Below, piece by piece: positions 7,748 through 15,498 of a DNA stretch of 25,632 bases (positions within the stretch are counted from its first letter, which is position 1; every line of letters starts with the position of its first letter). Origin of the DNA: CAZQKE01 sp964593865 (GTDB lineage: Bacteria > Chloroflexota > Anaerolineae > JAAYZQ01). The notes below the pieces were generated by a model, which saw only the letters and a list, made by a program, of their open reading frames with translations, had not been told where the DNA came from and made no database searches. Both the position numbers and the translations under genes were made by a program. The stretch lies in NCBI GenBank assembly GCA_964593865.1, contig CAZQKE010000053.1, positions 1 to 25,632 of the forward strand. The letters run 5' to 3'.

Positions 7748-8437
7748 TCACATAATCTTTTGCTTCAGCTCTTCCACCCGATCCCGGAATTGCTCCAAAC
7801 GGATGCGATGCCAGAGCAGTGTCGCGTACCAAAGGGTGAAGGTGATCAGGCAGAAGAAAAAGGCGAACATCATGTTCGGCCCCAGCCCGCCCCCTTCGCC
7901 GCCGAACATCAAAGGATGCTGGGTGCGCCACAGGCGGATGGCGATAAAGTTGATGGGGACCGAGATAAAGGCCACCACGCCGTAAACCGCCGCGAACCGC
8001 GCCCGCCGCGCCGGATCGCCCACCGAGGCCCGGAGCATCAGGTAACCCACATAGATCAGGAACTGAATCAGCGAAATGGTCAAGCGTTCATCCCAAACCC
8101 ACCAGGTCCCCCAAGCCGGTTTGGCCCAGATGGAGCCGCTCAGCAGTACGCCCAGCATGAACGCCGTGCCGATCTCGGCGGAGGAGAGGGCCAGGATGTC
8201 CCATTTGCGGGCCTGGGTCCGCAGGTAGGCCACGCCGCCGAGAAAGGTGACGAAAAAGGCCAAAAAGCCGGACCAAGCCGTGGCGATGTGAAAGTAGATG
8301 ATGCGCTGGACGTAGCGCCCTGCCTCGCTCTTCAGGTCGGCGTCCGGCGCACCGACCAGGGCCAGGTACAGGGCGATCAGGATCATGATCGCGCTCAAGC
8401 CGGTCAGGATAATGAGTCCTGCGTCTTTGCGTTTCAT
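7748..8437 (-). CDS. ccmC: CcmC heme-handling membrane protein
   Basis: 229 residues from ATG 8437; a GTG at 8464 is possible but less likely. CcmC binds heme on the outer face and attaches it to CcmE. The tryptophan-rich WWD signature is clear (WGTWWVWDERLT), flanked by the two heme-ligand histidines expected of the family (IIYFHIATAW before it and RTQHPLMF after it). Six membrane spans and the length match the family. It lies between ccmB and ccmD. Confidence 0.96.
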   Translation of the reverse strand: MKRKDAGLIILTGLSAIMILIALYLALVGAPDADLKSEAGRYVQRIIYFHIATAWSGFLAFFVTFLGGVAYLRTQARKWDILALSSAEIGTAFMLGVLLSGSIWAKPAWGTWWVWDERLTISLIQFLIYVGYLMLRASVGDPARRARFAAVYGVVAFISVPINFIAIRLWRTQHPLMFGGEGGGLGPNMMFAFFFCLITFTLWYATLLWHRIRLEQFRDRVEELKQKIM

Positions 8438-8497
8438 GGCTCTTTTTCCATCCTTTAGATGCACAAAGTACCCAATAGTTTCACGTGTTGGGAAATT

Positions 8498-9175
8498 TCA
8501 CTCCTTGACGATATAGTCAAAGGTCATAAGAGCCACCGCCGGAAAGATCAAGGCAAAGGCCAGGAGCAGCTCCAGCCAGAGGGCGATCTCCCCCAGGGCC
8601 AGGCCGTCGAGGATGCCGGCGGTGGCCTTGACGGCGGCGATGAGCACCGGCGCGGCCACCGGCAGCAGGAGGATGGGCAGCAGGACCTCCCGCGCCCGCG
8701 TCTGGGCCGTCATGGCCGAAAGCAAGGTTCCCACCCCACCAAAGCCGACCGTGCCTAGGATGACGACCAGGATCAACCGCCAATCAAAGAGATTGACGCC
8801 GAAAAAGGCGGTAAAGACCGGCAGCATCAGGGCCTCCACGACGAGCATGAACAGCACCGTGGAGAGCATCTTGCCGAAATAGATGGCCGTGTGGTCCACG
8901 GGCGCCAGTAGCAGCCCTTCCAGGCAGCCGCGGTCCTTTTCCAGGACAAAGGCCCGGTTCAAGCCCAAAATCCCGGCGAAGGCAAAGGCGACCCACAACG
9001 CCCCCGGTGCGACCTCCCGCACCCTCTGGCCGCTGACCCGTAGGTCAAACGCAAAGTTAAAGACGACGATGACCAGCACGGCAAAGACGAACATGGTGCT
9101 GAACATCTCTTTGGTGCGCAGCTCGGCGACGATGTCTTTCCAGACGATGGCGACGATTTTCCGTAGATAGCCCAT
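8498..9175 (-). CDS. ccmB: CcmB heme exporter permease
   Basis: 225 residues, normal for CcmB, with six predicted spans. Family features include the N-terminal IVWKDIVAELRTKEMFSTM helix, LWVAFAFAGILGLNRAFVLEKDRGCLEGLLLAPVD across the first loop, and GTVGFGGVGTLLSAM. CcmB pairs with the ATPase CcmA; the complex drives release of holo-CcmE from CcmC. It is unusually separated from ccmA by a toxin-antitoxin pair, starting 7 bases after the antitoxin stop without a strong ribosome site, so it is probably translationally coupled to the antitoxin. Confidence 0.95.
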   Translation of the reverse strand: MGYLRKIVAIVWKDIVAELRTKEMFSTMFVFAVLVIVVFNFAFDLRVSGQRVREVAPGALWVAFAFAGILGLNRAFVLEKDRGCLEGLLLAPVDHTAIYFGKMLSTVLFMLVVEALMLPVFTAFFGVNLFDWRLILVVILGTVGFGGVGTLLSAMTAQTRAREVLLPILLLPVAAPVLIAAVKATAGILDGLALGEIALWLELLLAFALIFPAVALMTFDYIVKE

Positions 9176-9182
9176 AATGAGT

Positions 9183-9461
9183 TCAGGGTTGTTCTTTTTC
9201 CAATCCCAGGCGGCGTCTCATCTCGTCGCCGGAAATGCCGCCTTCTGCTTTCAAACGGGCGCGGGACCTCTCAATCAGGGCCAGGAATTGGGGGTTGGTG
9301 CTCAGGGATGCGGTTTCCAGGTCGGCATTTGTGATACCGATGACGGCTGCGATTGGTTTGTTGTTTTCGATCACGATAACCGGGTGGGAAGTAACCTGGC
9401 GTACATATTGGGCCAGGGGATCTGTAGCCTGGGCCGGTTCTATCGTCTTGACAGCGGTCAT
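9183..9461 (-). CDS. Phd/YefM-type antitoxin
   Basis: 92 residues. The N-terminal half has the Phd/YefM DNA-binding fold (DPLAQYVRQVTSHPVIVIENNKPIAAVIGI), and the C-terminal half is a charged helix typical of the toxin-binding arm (LIERSRARLKAEGGISGDEMRRRLGLE). AGAGG lies about 9 bases before the ATG. It is immediately downstream of a RelE/ParE-type toxin gene that carries an internal stop, and it sits between ccmA and ccmB. Such antitoxins normally repress their own operon; here it would be transcribed with ccm genes. If the toxin is dead, it may be kept only because its translation feeds ccmB. Confidence 0.85.
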   Translation of the reverse strand: MTAVKTIEPAQATDPLAQYVRQVTSHPVIVIENNKPIAAVIGITNADLETASLSTNPQFLALIERSRARLKAEGGISGDEMRRRLGLEKEQP

Positions 9462-9462
9462 A

Positions 9463-9756
9463 CTGCACCACCTCTCTGCCTATGCGTACCAGGTTGCGTT
9501 CCTTGAAACCCACGGCCAAAATCTATACTGCCGGATCGGGTGATTCTTCCACATCGTAATACACGCGCAACCGACCGATACGAAGTTCCCACGGCGCCAC
9601 GGGGTTGGGGCGCATTGGCTTGCGATTCCTGGTTTCAACCGTCGGCTGAAATGCCAATTGTTCCTCTACGGCGTCCAGGACGAGGGCGCGCTGGCGGGCC
9701 GTCAAAGCTCGCAGATGATCTTCTGCATCGGGCGAGTATTCAATGGTGTACCGCAC
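9463..9756 (-). pseudogene. RelE/ParE-type toxin interrupted by an in-frame amber codon
   Basis: Starts at GTG 9756, one base after the ccmA stop. The first 77 residues match the RelE/ParE toxin fold (RYTIEYSPDAEDHLRALTAR ... RKPMRPNPVAPWELRIGRLRVYYDV). A TAG at 9523-9525 then stops translation, but the same frame continues with the family's final strand (ILAVGFKERNLVRIGREVV). The predicted product therefore lacks about 20 C-terminal residues, which in this family include part of the core sheet. No stop follows in that frame until 9271, so the original end near the antitoxin ATG also appears altered. The likely reading is an inactivated toxin. Confidence 0.8.
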
Positions 9757-9757
9757 G

Positions 9758-10477
9758 CTACTGCCCTTTCTCCCTCCTCGTTGCCTTCCGATAGATTTCC
9801 TGCAAACCGGCCAGGTCCAACCCGGCCCGCTCCCCCTGCCAGACGATCTTGCCTTTGTTCAGGATTGCCACCCGGTCGCACATCTCCAAACCCTGCTCCA
9901 AGTTGTGAGTGGTCAGGATGACGGTGCGGTTGGAGGCGGCCAGGTCCTGGAGCACGCCGCGCAGCATGTCCGCCGCTTGCAGGTCCAGCCCGGTGTAAGG
10001 TTCGTCCAGCAGCATGATGGCCGGGTCGTGGAGGATGGCGCGGGCGATGGACAGCCGCTGGACCATGCCCCGCGAAAAGGTGCGCACCGGGTCGTGGCGG
10101 CGGGCGCGGAGGCCCACCTGAGCCAACACGGCGTCAATCCGCTCCTTTGCATCGGGCAGGTCGTACAGACGGGCAAAGAAGCGCAGGTTCTCATCGGGCG
10201 TCAGGTCGCCGTAGAGGAGCGGTTGATGGGAGATGAGGCCGATATGCCGCCGCAAGGCGGTCGCCGCCCGGTTCACATCCTGCCCCCGGATGTAGACCGC
10301 ACCGCCGGTGGGCCGGGTCAGGGAAGCGACGACGCGCATCAGCGTCGTCTTGCCCGCGCCGTTGGGGCCGAAAAGGGCCAAAAAGGTCCCTTCGGCCACG
10401 GTCAGGTCCACGCCGCGCAGGGCGATCTGGTGGCCGAACGATTTGGTCAGCTTACGGATCTCAATGGCCGGCGTCAT
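9758..10477 (-). CDS. ccmA: CcmA heme-exporter ATP-binding protein
   Basis: 239 residues. ABC ATPase motifs in order: Walker A GPNGAGKTTLM (about 35-45), Q-loop region in GLISHQPLLYGDLT, signature FSRGMVQRLSIARA, Walker B IMLLDEPYTGLD, and H-loop ILTTHN. The Ccm-type YGDLTPDENLRFFARLY segment supports CcmA over other ABC proteins, as does the neighbourhood. CcmA powers release of holo-CcmE from the CcmBC complex at the cytoplasmic face. Its ATG overlaps the upstream stop by 4 bases (ATGA), so the two genes are translationally coupled. Confidence 0.95.
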   Translation of the reverse strand: MTPAIEIRKLTKSFGHQIALRGVDLTVAEGTFLALFGPNGAGKTTLMRVVASLTRPTGGAVYIRGQDVNRAATALRRHIGLISHQPLLYGDLTPDENLRFFARLYDLPDAKERIDAVLAQVGLRARRHDPVRTFSRGMVQRLSIARAILHDPAIMLLDEPYTGLDLQAADMLRGVLQDLAASNRTVILTTHNLEQGLEMCDRVAILNKGKIVWQGERAGLDLAGLQEIYRKATRREKGQ

Positions 10478-11676
10478 GGTTGCAGCGATTGGATCTCTTT
10501 GTACAGGGCCGCACGGCGGCGTGCATACTCCTCTGCGCCCACCCCGCCCGCCTCATGGGCTTCTTCCAGATCGGCCAGTTCGGCCAGCAGCTGCCTGGCC
10601 TCTGGGTCCGTCTCCAACATGGGGGCCGGGGTCTCGGCCTGACCGCGAGTCGTGGAGGCATAGACCACCCCACCGACCAGAACCAGCCCGACCAATGCAA
10701 GACCGAGCCAGCGCAGGGTCCCTTGCACACCCGGCGTCTGTCCGGCCCCGGCGTGGGGCGAAGTCATCGCCTCCTCGCCGGAGGGCATCTCGCCCACCAT
10801 CGGGATCAGCGTTGCCACCAGCGGCGTATCGGGGCCGATGCCCTGGGCGGTGTAAAAAGCGTACTGGCGGCCCTGGAAACTTTCCTGCCCCTGGGGGGTG
10901 AGCTGCTCGCTCTCCACCTGCAATTCCGGGGCGGCCAACAGGTTGAGCCGCCCGACGGGGTAGAGGAACTGCCGCTCCAGCGGGATAGAGCCACCGGCGG
11001 CTATCAGGTGGTAGGAGAAAAAGACCAGGGATGATTCGCGGCCCGGTTGGACCGGAGCGGTGTCGAGGAGCATGTCGCCTTCCTTGATGAACCGCTCATC
11101 CTCGGCCCCCTGGTGGTAGGAAAGCCCTTCCGCACCCGGCGGCAGGGGAACCCGCACCGTGGTCTCCCCTACGTAGGTCCGATCCCCGCTGTTGCCGAAC
11201 AGGTGGATCTCCGAGATGCGCAGCACCTCGCCGAAAGAGTCTATGATGATGTGAACCGAATCCAGGGTGACGTTGCCGTCATCCTCGGTCGTTTCGTAAA
11301 CCTGGATGGTCGTGCTCAAGGTCGTCTGCCCCTCGGCAAAGGAGAGGGGGGGCGGCGGCGGACCGTAGGTTACGCCCTGATACAGGGCGCGGGGTTGGTA
11401 GCCCAGGGCCGGGTCGGTGTCCAACCCCTCGAAGCGAAAGCGGCCCTCGGCGTCGGTCGTGGTGGTCAGGGTGTCGGTCACAATGTCGCCCTGGAAGAGA
11501 CGCAAAGTGACGGTGATTCCCGCGCCCACCGGCGGCCCGTCGGCCGTGCCGTTGACCAACTGCCCCTCAATGATGCCCTCCCCCTGGGCATAAACCACAC
11601 CGACCAGCATCAGCGCGAGCAGGAGGCACAGCGCCGCACCCACAACGCCCCATGTCCCGATTCCCCGACTGCCCAT
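10474..11676 (-). CDS. Ccm-associated membrane protein with Ig-like outer domain and CcmI/SHOCT-like tail
   Basis: 400 residues from ATG 11676, chosen because AAAGGAGG lies 7 bases upstream and the start shares one base with the preceding stop (TGATG). Parts: a signal peptide or anchor (about 5-30, ending VVYAQ); a carboxypeptidase-regulatory-like beta domain (about 34-105: GIIEGQLVNGTADGPPVGAG ... TDAEGRFRFEGLD); a large outer beta-rich region without recognised motifs; one membrane span (about 320-340, WLGLALVGLVLVGGVVYAS); and a short cytoplasmic helical tail (RQLLAELADLEEAHEAGGVGAEEYARRRAALYKEIQSL) like the coiled tails of CcmI and SHOCT proteins. It overlaps ccmA. I do not know its function; position suggests an accessory cytochrome-maturation factor. 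Confidence 0.8.
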   Translation of the reverse strand: MGSRGIGTWGVVGAALCLLLALMLVGVVYAQGEGIIEGQLVNGTADGPPVGAGITVTLRLFQGDIVTDTLTTTTDAEGRFRFEGLDTDPALGYQPRALYQGVTYGPPPPPLSFAEGQTTLSTTIQVYETTEDDGNVTLDSVHIIIDSFGEVLRISEIHLFGNSGDRTYVGETTVRVPLPPGAEGLSYHQGAEDERFIKEGDMLLDTAPVQPGRESSLVFFSYHLIAAGGSIPLERQFLYPVGRLNLLAAPELQVESEQLTPQGQESFQGRQYAFYTAQGIGPDTPLVATLIPMVGEMPSGEEAMTSPHAGAGQTPGVQGTLRWLGLALVGLVLVGGVVYASTTRGQAETPAPMLETDPEARQLLAELADLEEAHEAGGVGAEEYARRRAALYKEIQSLQP

Positions 11677-12023
11677 CACGCCACCTCCTTTGCCAGAGCG
11701 TAGCCGCATTGGACGCAGAAGCGGTCTCCTTCATGGTAGGGCGTCCCGCACCGGGGACAAAGCAGGGCTGCGGCTTCCTCCGGTGCGGCGGGCAATTCGC
11801 CGCCACAACGCACGCAAAAGCGGTCGCCGGGTTGGTAGGATGCGCCGCAGGTGGGGCAACGCAGGCCGCCCTGCTTTCGCTGCCGACGCAATTCCGCTAC
11901 GGCTTGGGCGATCTCGTCGTCGCTCGGAGGGGCGATCCCCGTCGGCATCCGCCCCGGCAGGAGGGGATAGGCGATGGCGGCGACCACGGCCAGGGCCAAC
12001 ACGAAAAAGATGACGATGGCCAT
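11676..12023 (-). CDS. CcmI-like membrane protein with two zinc ribbons
   Basis: 115 residues. An N-terminal membrane helix (MAIVIFFVLALAVVAAIAYPLL) and a short acidic/basic helix (DDEIAQAVAELRRQRKQ) resemble the start of CcmI. The expected cytochrome-binding TPR part is absent; instead two zinc ribbons follow (CPTCG...CVRCG and CPRCG...CVQCG, eight Cys in four CxxC knuckles), presumably cytoplasmic. GGGGAGG lies 7 bases before the ATG and overlaps the ccmF stop four bases away. The ligand of the ribbons is unknown; they could bind partner proteins, RNA or zinc. Confidence 0.8.
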   Translation of the reverse strand: MAIVIFFVLALAVVAAIAYPLLPGRMPTGIAPPSDDEIAQAVAELRRQRKQGGLRCPTCGASYQPGDRFCVRCGGELPAAPEEAAALLCPRCGTPYHEGDRFCVQCGYALAKEVA

Positions 12024-12027
12024 TTTT

Positions 12028-13998
12028 CTACCTCCCCTCTTCCGCCCGCGATTTTCGCGGCGGCCAGGCGGCGATCAGCGTGCCGATGAACATCACCAGC
12101 CCGCCGATCCACAACCAGACGACCATGGGGTTGATGAGTACCTGGAAGGCGGCCAAGCCGTCGGCTTCCAGGCTGGCCAGGATGATGTACAGGTCCTCCT
12201 TCAGGTTCATCCGCAGCGCAACCTCGGTGACGGCCCCCTGGACGTTGCTGTGCAGGTTGCGTTCGGGCCGGACCGTCGCCACTTTGCGCCCGCCGCGATA
12301 GATGTCAATGACCGCCTGATTGCGGATCTTGTTGCCTTCGTCTTCAACGCTCTGGAAGGTGTAATCTTTGTAGACCAGGGTATAGCCGTTCACATCTACC
12401 GATTCGCCCTGGGCCAGGGCTACCTGCACCTCGGTTTGGTATGCCTGGGAGCCGGTGATGCCGATGACAATGAGCACAACTCCCAGGTGGATGATCTGGC
12501 CGCCGTAGCGCCGCCGGTTGTTGCGGACCGCCGTAACCGTCGCCGTCAGGATGTTTTCCCCGGCGGAGCGCATCCGGGCGGTGATGCCTTTGGCCAGTTG
12601 CAAGATGATGGTGGTGATGACAAAGGCACTGACGGCAAAGGAGACGACGGCCCATATCTCATGGATGCCCAGGACCAGCAGCAAAACGGCGGTCACGACG
12701 GCGACGACCGTTTGTACCCACAGGCCGCGCAGCAACCGCTCTGCCGAAATCCTGCGCCATTCAATGAGGGGGCAGATGCCGATGAGCACGACCAGCAGCA
12801 AACCCAACGGCCCCATGAAGCGGTTGTAATTCTCCGGGTTGAGGCTGGTCGCCAGGCCGCGGGCCGCGCCGGTCAGCGTCGGCCACAGGGTTCCCAGCAG
12901 TACCGCCGCCGCCGATCCCAGGAGCAAGAGATTGGTCAGCAGAAAGATAAACTCCCGCGAGAGCAGGTCTCCCACCTGCCCTTCGCCCTGCAATTCGTTC
13001 TTGCGGGCCAACGCCAGACCGATGGTCACGGCCAGAACCAGCAACATGTAGCCCAGATACCACCAGCCGATGGGCGACTCGGCAAAGGCGTGGACCGACT
13101 GGATCAGGCCGGAACGGGTGACAAAGGTGGCAAAGATGGTCAAGACAAAGGTGATGACCGCCAGCAGCACGTTCCAGGCGCGGAACATGTCCCGCCGTTC
13201 CTGGATGATGGCCGAATGGACAAAGGCCGTGCCCACCAGCCACGGGATGAGGGACGAGTTTTCCACCGGGTCCCAGCCCCAGTAGCCACCCCAGCCCAGC
13301 TCCAGATAGGCCCACCAAGCCCCAACCAGGATGCCCAGTCCCAGGGCGATCCAGGCGGCCAGGGTCCAGCGGCGGGTTCCGAACAGCCAACCGGCGTTCA
13401 ATCGCCCGGTGACAAGGGCGGCCAGGGCATAGGCCGCCGGGATGGTCCACAGAGCATAGGCGGCAAAGATGATAGGCGGGTGGATGATCATCCAAAAGTT
13501 TTGGAGCAAGGGGTTGAGGCTCACCCCCTCGACCGGTGCGGTGGGCAGCAATTCAAAGGGATTGGTCAGTTGGACGAGTAGGAAGGCAAAGAATGCCTGG
13601 GTCAGCGCCAGAAATGCCACGGCGTAGGGCCGCAATTCCCGGTCCCAGGTCGGCTTGCGCCAGACGACCAGAGCGGTAAAGATGCTCAGCATCCACAGCC
13701 AGAGCAGTTGCGAACCTTCCAGCCCGGCCCACAACGCCGAAAGCACATAGACCGGTTTGAGGTAGGTGCTCACATGCTCGTAGACATAGCGGACTTGGAA
13801 TTCGTGGTCAAAGAGCAGAACCAGGAGCAACACCGCCGCCAGGGTGGATAGTCCCGCCGTGGCGAACAGGGCGTTGTGGGCACTCGCCAGCAGATCGGAG
13901 CGGCGTTGCCTGCCTCCCGCTGCGGCTGCAACTACCGCCCACAACGCTGCAGCCAGCGTCAGCCACAGCGCGCCGTAACCAATATCTGCAAGAAGCAA
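12028..13998 (-). CDS. ccmF: CcmF cytochrome c heme lyase subunit
   Basis: 656 residues, typical for CcmF. The start is TTG 13998, supported by AGGAGG 6 bases upstream. The WWD domain is present (GGYWGWDPVENSSLIPWLVGTAFVHS), as are conserved histidines in IHPPIIFAAYA, AFVHSAIIQERR, IQSVHAFAES and GGQIIHLGVV, which in the family ligate heme. About 14-15 spans are visible plus an outer soluble region near residues 500-610. CcmF transfers heme from CcmE to apocytochrome c. In most Ccm systems it works with CcmH and CcmI; no CcmH is seen here. Confidence 0.96.
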   Translation of the reverse strand: MLLADIGYGALWLTLAAALWAVVAAAAGGRQRRSDLLASAHNALFATAGLSTLAAVLLLVLLFDHEFQVRYVYEHVSTYLKPVYVLSALWAGLEGSQLLWLWMLSIFTALVVWRKPTWDRELRPYAVAFLALTQAFFAFLLVQLTNPFELLPTAPVEGVSLNPLLQNFWMIIHPPIIFAAYALWTIPAAYALAALVTGRLNAGWLFGTRRWTLAAWIALGLGILVGAWWAYLELGWGGYWGWDPVENSSLIPWLVGTAFVHSAIIQERRDMFRAWNVLLAVITFVLTIFATFVTRSGLIQSVHAFAESPIGWWYLGYMLLVLAVTIGLALARKNELQGEGQVGDLLSREFIFLLTNLLLLGSAAAVLLGTLWPTLTGAARGLATSLNPENYNRFMGPLGLLLVVLIGICPLIEWRRISAERLLRGLWVQTVVAVVTAVLLLVLGIHEIWAVVSFAVSAFVITTIILQLAKGITARMRSAGENILTATVTAVRNNRRRYGGQIIHLGVVLIVIGITGSQAYQTEVQVALAQGESVDVNGYTLVYKDYTFQSVEDEGNKIRNQAVIDIYRGGRKVATVRPERNLHSNVQGAVTEVALRMNLKEDLYIILASLEADGLAAFQVLINPMVVWLWIGGLVMFIGTLIAAWPPRKSRAEEGR

Positions 13999-14038
13999 GT
14001 TATCCTCCTCTTCCCGGCCTCGGTAGGTCCCAACTTGC

Positions 14039-14061
14039 TCTCGCCGGATTCCGGTGCGAGA
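14039..14061 (-). other. Hairpin in the ccmE-ccmF gap
   Basis: In the 97-base gap between ccmE and ccmF, TCTCG pairs with CGAGA and, nested inside, CCGG pairs with CCGG around AAT. There is no U-run on the minus strand. It may set transcript stability or the relative expression of the genes on either side. Low certainty of function. Confidence 0.35.
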
Positions 14062-14095
14062 CTCTACACGGCCTTTGGACCCACCGAATTACCGG

Positions 14096-14482
14096 CTACT
14101 TTTCCTCATACTTGGACGGGCACTTCATCAGCAGCTCATCCGCCTCGAAGGTTTCCGTCTCGGGGTTGTAGTGGCCGATGGCCACCGCCTCGACGGCATC
14201 CACGAGCATATCGGGCTGGGGGCCGTGATAGGAGATGTTGAGCCGACCGGTGTCATCGCGGATGGTAAAGGTTAGATGCAGCTCGGCGGTGTTGTAGTTG
14301 ATCGATTCGGGGACGATCTCACCGGCAACCCGCACGGCGCGGGTTGGGTCGGCTGGCCGGGCTTTGACCTGGGCGATGGTCAGGTAGTCGCTGGTAGAAC
14401 CGGAGAAACTGACGGCGATCAGCAAGCCGATGACGACGGCGACCACCACGCCGCCGATGAGAAATTTGGCCGATGATGACAT
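14096..14482 (-). CDS. ccmE: CcmE heme chaperone, CxxxY type
   Basis: 128 residues. An N-terminal anchor helix (FLIGGVVVAVVIGLLIAVSF) is followed by the OB-fold domain (RVAGEIVPESI ... LTFTIRDDTGRLNISYHGPQPDML ... AIGHYNPETETFEADELLMKCPSKYEE). The heme-attachment motif is Cys121-Pro-Ser-Lys-Tyr125, so Cys replaces the usual His of HxxxY. This CxxxY form is known from archaea and some sulfate reducers, where it goes with Ccm systems lacking CcmH. GGGAGGG lies 6 bases before the ATG. It precedes ccmF in the cluster. Confidence 0.95.
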   Translation of the reverse strand: MSSSAKFLIGGVVVAVVIGLLIAVSFSGSTSDYLTIAQVKARPADPTRAVRVAGEIVPESINYNTAELHLTFTIRDDTGRLNISYHGPQPDMLVDAVEAVAIGHYNPETETFEADELLMKCPSKYEEK

Positions 14483-14506
14483 GCGTTTCCCTCCCTATGG
14501 GATTTT

Positions 14507-15442
14507 CTACGCGGTTCGCACGGCGGCCCCGCACCGGTGGCAAAAGGCTGCGTCGGGTCGCAGTCGGGCCCCGCATTGGTGACAAAACCGAGCTCGGACA
14601 GGTTCGGACGCTGCCGCCGGCGTGGATCGCTTCTGCGCGCTGCGCCCGCCGCCTCGCCGTTTTCTACGAGGCGGTGGGGAAGGCGGAGCAGTGCGGGTGT
14701 GCCTCCCCAGCCAGAACGCACCTGCCCCCACGGCGACCAGGGCGGCCAGAGCCGCGATCAAAACCCACGCCTCCGGCCCATCGTCTCTCCTTTCGGTCGG
14801 CATCGTAGCGGGAGGGGCGGTTGGTTGGGGCTGGGTGAAAAGGGTGACGGTCAGGTCTTCGTTGTCCTTCTGGTAGGAAACGGTCCAGCTGAGCGATTCC
14901 CCCTGGGTTACGGCTCCATGGCGGACGATATGGTAGGTCAGGCCGTCACCCTCCTGGGTCACCGAGTCGGCGGGCGGGTCCAGGGTGAACCCCTGGGCCG
15001 TGGGCGGAACCTGAAAGTCCAGGCTCAGGTTCTCAATGTCATAGTCGGCGATCAGGTTCAAAGTGTAGGTGCGCTGCTCCTCGGCGACCGTCATGGCGTC
15101 ATAGTATTCCAGTTGGAAGGCGCGGGTCTCCAGATCAAAGGAGACGACGAGCCAATCCCCTTCTTGAGTCACGGTGTGGGGCTGGTTGAACCGCTGGCCC
15201 GCCTCATCCACATAGGCAACCGCCGTCGGCTCCCCGGCACTGGCCGGGATGTGGATGGCGACCGGCACGGGAAGCGGTGTGTCGTCGGCGAACACTCCTC
15301 GGTAGATCACCAACGCCTCCGGCCGGTCAAACTCCGGCCAGAGAGAGACATCCAGCGCGGCAAGGCTGGGGGCATCCTGAGCGTGCACCCAGCCTGTTAG
15401 GGCTGCCAGGCAAAGAGCCAGTGTCAACAAGAGTCGTTTCAT
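14507..15442 (-). CDS. Ccm-associated membrane protein with C-terminal zinc ribbon
   Basis: 311 residues. A signal peptide (about 1-21, cleavage near VHAQ) precedes a beta-rich outer region of about 195 residues, one membrane helix (about 230-250, AWVLIAALAALVAVGAGAFWLG), a basic Pro/Arg linker, and a cytoplasmic zinc ribbon at the end (FCHQCGARLRPDAAFCHRCGAAV, four Cys). The design (outer beta domain, single span, cytoplasmic module) is shared with the protein at 10474-11676 and the ribbons with that at 11676-12023. Function unknown. Its place between the Sec-DsbA gene and ccmE suggests a scaffold for apocytochrome or CcmE/F assembly (inference). Confidence 0.8.
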   Translation of the reverse strand: MKRLLLTLALCLAALTGWVHAQDAPSLAALDVSLWPEFDRPEALVIYRGVFADDTPLPVPVAIHIPASAGEPTAVAYVDEAGQRFNQPHTVTQEGDWLVVSFDLETRAFQLEYYDAMTVAEEQRTYTLNLIADYDIENLSLDFQVPPTAQGFTLDPPADSVTQEGDGLTYHIVRHGAVTQGESLSWTVSYQKDNEDLTVTLFTQPQPTAPPATMPTERRDDGPEAWVLIAALAALVAVGAGAFWLGRHTRTAPPSPPPRRKRRGGGRSAQKRSTPAAASEPVRARFCHQCGARLRPDAAFCHRCGAAVRTA

Positions 15443-15498
15443 TGTCTTTGTTGCCTCGTCACCGTTGTATTGTCGCCGCCTGGTGTCGCTTTCCCCCG

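Noticed and set aside
9523..9525. TAG in the toxin as pyrrolysine or programmed read-through
   Set aside because: The codon is not at a conserved functional residue, no structural signal was seen after it, the normal end of the frame is also lost, and toxin genes decay readily. Inactivation is simpler.
11676..12023. Zinc-ribbon protein as a transcription factor
   Set aside because: It begins with a membrane helix of CcmI type and is packed between ccm genes; no DNA-binding domain is visible.
11974..13581. Long plus-strand open frame (535 codons)
   Set aside because: It is antisense to ccmF, low in hydrophobic structure and rich in Gln, Asp and Gly; a shadow.
14039..14061. Intrinsic terminator between ccmE and ccmF
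   Set aside because: A hairpin is present but no U-run follows on the transcribed strand, and termination here would cut off ccmF.
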